Part shown: piece by piece, positions 62,101 through 64,000 of the stretch
Position numbering within the stretch: the stretch's first letter is position 1
How the letters are laid out: each line of letters starts with the position of its first letter
Origin: Lepidurus packardi
Taxonomy: Eukaryota; Arthropoda; Branchiopoda; Notostraca; Triopsidae
Direction of reading: 5' to 3'
Assembly: GCA_023053545.1 (NCBI GenBank)
Contig: JAKZAN010000154.1
Span: forward strand, 5,001-69,000
Length of the DNA stretch: 64,000 nt
Translations under genes and position numbers: made by a program
The notes under the pieces: generated by a model
Seen by the model: only the letters and a program-made list of their open reading frames with translations
What the model was told of the DNA's origin: nothing
The model's database searches: none

Positions 62101-64000
62101 GGATTTAATTAAGTCCTTACTGAATTAATTAAGTCTGTAAGAATTTAATTAAGTCCGTAATGAATTAATAAATTCTGTAATGAATTAATTAAGTCCGTAA
62201 GAAATTAATTCAGTAAGTAATGAATTCAATCAATCATAAAGAATTAATTCAGTCCGTAAGGAACTCATTCAGTCCGTAAATAATTAATTCAGTCCGTAAG
62301 GAATTAATTCAGTTCGTAAGGAATTATTTCAGTCCGTATTGAATCAATTAAGTCCCTAAAGAATTAATTCAGTCCGTAACGAATTAAATCAGTCCGTAAT
62401 GAATTAATTAATTCCGTAAAGAATTAATTAAGTTCGTAAGGAATTAATTAAGTCTGGGAGAATTAATTAATTCCGTAAAGAATTAATTAATTCCGTAAAG
62501 AATTAATTAAGTCCGTAAGGAATTAATTAATTCCGTAATGAATTAATTAAGTCCGTAAGGAACTAATTAATTCCGTAATGAATTAATAAAGTCCGTAATG
62601 AATTACTTAAATCCGTAATGAATTATTTAATTCCGTAATTAATTAATTAATTCTGAAAGGAATTAATTAAGTCCGTAATGAATTAATTAAATCCGTAATG
62701 AATTAATAAATTCCGTAATGAACTAATTAATTCCGTAAAGTATTAATTAAGTCCGTAAGGAATTAATTAAGTCCGTAGGGATTTAATTAAGGCCGTAAGG
62801 AATTAATTAAGTCCGTAGGTTTTTATAAAGTCCGTAAGGAATTAATTAAGTCCGTTATGAATTAACTAAGTCCGTAAGGAATTAATTAAGTCCCTAAGGA
62901 ATTTATAAAGTCCGTAATGAATTAATGAAGTACGAAATGAATTAATGAAGTCCCTAAGGAAATAATTAAGTCCGTAATAAATTAATAGGGAATAGGGAAG
63001 TCCGTAGGGAATTAATTAATTCCGTAGTGAATTAACTAAGTCCGTAAGGAATTAATGAAGTCCGTAATGAAATAATTAAGTCCGTAAGGTATTAATTAAG
63101 TCCGTAAGGAATTAATTAAGTCCTTACTGAATTAATTAAGTCTGTAAGGATTTAATTAAGTCCGTAATGAATTAATAAATTCCGTAATGAATTAATTAAG
63201 TCCGTCAGGAATTAATTAAATCCGTAAGCAATTAATTAAATCCGTAAGCAATTAATTAAGTCCGTACTGAATTAATTAATTCCGTAAAGATTTAATTAAG
63301 TCCGTAATGAATTAATAAAGTCCGTAATGAATTAATTAAGTCCGTACGGAGTTATTTAAGTCCCTAAGGAATTAATAAAGTCCGTAAGGAATTAATTTAG
63401 TCCGTAAGGAAATAATAAGTCCGTAAGGAATTAATTAAATCCGTAAGGAATTAATTAAGTGCGTAAGGAATTAGTTAAATCCGTAAGGAATTAATTAAGT
63501 CCGTAATGAATTAATTAAGTCCGTAATGAATTAATTAATTCCGTAAAGAATTAATTAATTTCGTAAGGAATTAATTAAGTCTGGGAGAATTAATTAATTC
63601 CGTAATGAATTAATAAAGTCCGTAATGAATTAATTAAATCCGTAATGAATTAATAAATTCCGTAATGAACTAATTAAGTCAGTAATGAATTAATTAAGTC
63701 CGTAATGAATTAATTAAGTCCGTAATGAATTAATAAACTCCGTAATGAATTAATAAAGTCCGTGATGAATTAATTAAGTTCGTAATGAATTAATTAAGTC
63801 CGTAATGAATTAATTAAGTACGTAATGAATTAATTAAATCCGTAAGGTATTAGTGAAGTCCGAAATGAATTAATAAACTCCGTAATGAATTTATTAAATC
63901 CGTAATTAATTAATAAATTCTGTAATGAATTAACTAATTCCGTAAAGAATTAATTAAGTCCGTAAGGAATTAATTAAGTCTGTACTGAATTAATTAAGTC
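59148..64000 (+). repeat. Satellite D array (20-bp unit, 4.9 kb to window end)
   Basis: Tandem 20-mers of consensus AATTAATTAAGTCCGTAAGG, with GTAATG, GTAGGG, CTAAGG and ATTCCGTAA variants. A marker run (CTAAGGAATTTATAAAGTCC, then GAAATGAATTAATGAAG, then CTAAGGAAATAATTAAG) recurs near 59180, 59729, 60656, 61417, 61915 and 62892. This shows irregular higher-order repetition of about 0.5-1 kb. The array is more diverged than satellite C. No gene is visible and it runs past the window end. Confidence 0.96.

Noticed and set aside
35415..64000. TTAA-rich arrays as evidence of piggyBac elements
   Set aside because: TTAA is simply part of every unit; no transposase frame or terminal inverted repeats are present.

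Overview
The window is eukaryotic repeat DNA, most likely from an arthropod and probably an insect. That guess rests on the two non-LTR retrotransposon types (an I-superfamily-like element with RNase H and a Jockey-like element with a poly(A) tail); nothing else identifies the host. I see no host gene, tRNA, rRNA, CRISPR array or bacterial feature. About 53 kb (roughly 83%) is tandem satellite in four families, and the rest is two retrotransposons, both on the minus strand.

Layout. 1-27708 is a mosaic of satellite A (5/10-bp units built from ACCTTACTTG and ACCTCACCTG) and satellite B (about 12-bp units around TTTCAGTGAAGA). The orientation of both flips: A and B are forward up to about 13.9 kb, inverted from 13.9 to 20.1 kb, rearranged with a second fold-back at about 20.44 kb, inverted A again to 23.07 kb, then forward to 27.7 kb. 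The region around 13.9 kb is a very large inverted repeat with arms of roughly 5-6 kb. 27709-33594 is retrotransposon 1, with both ORFs open, inside satellite B. Satellite B then runs to about 35.38 kb. 35415-51725 is satellite C (20-bp unit GGGGCTTAATTAATTAATTA) with multi-kilobase higher-order repeats. 51726-56681 is retrotransposon 2, inserted in satellite C with a 12-bp target-site duplication; its ORF2 is broken by one frameshift. Satellite C resumes to about 59.0 kb and passes into satellite D (20-bp unit AATTAATTAAGTCCGTAAGG), first inverted for about 140 bp and then forward to the end.

How the parts relate. The only proteins are retrotransposon machinery: ORF1 RNA-binding proteins with zinc knuckles, and ORF2 endonuclease/reverse transcriptase (plus RNase H in element 1). 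The satellites look like heterochromatin, for example pericentromeric, subtelomeric or sex-chromosome DNA, but the sequence alone cannot say which. The most striking points are the giant inverted repeat, the identical A/B junctions found in both orientations, the paralogous empty site for element 2 within the same array, the apparent shared origin of C and D, and the fact that three satellite types carry dense copies of known transcription-factor core motifs (AGGTCA DR4, TTCNNNGAA, TAATTA).
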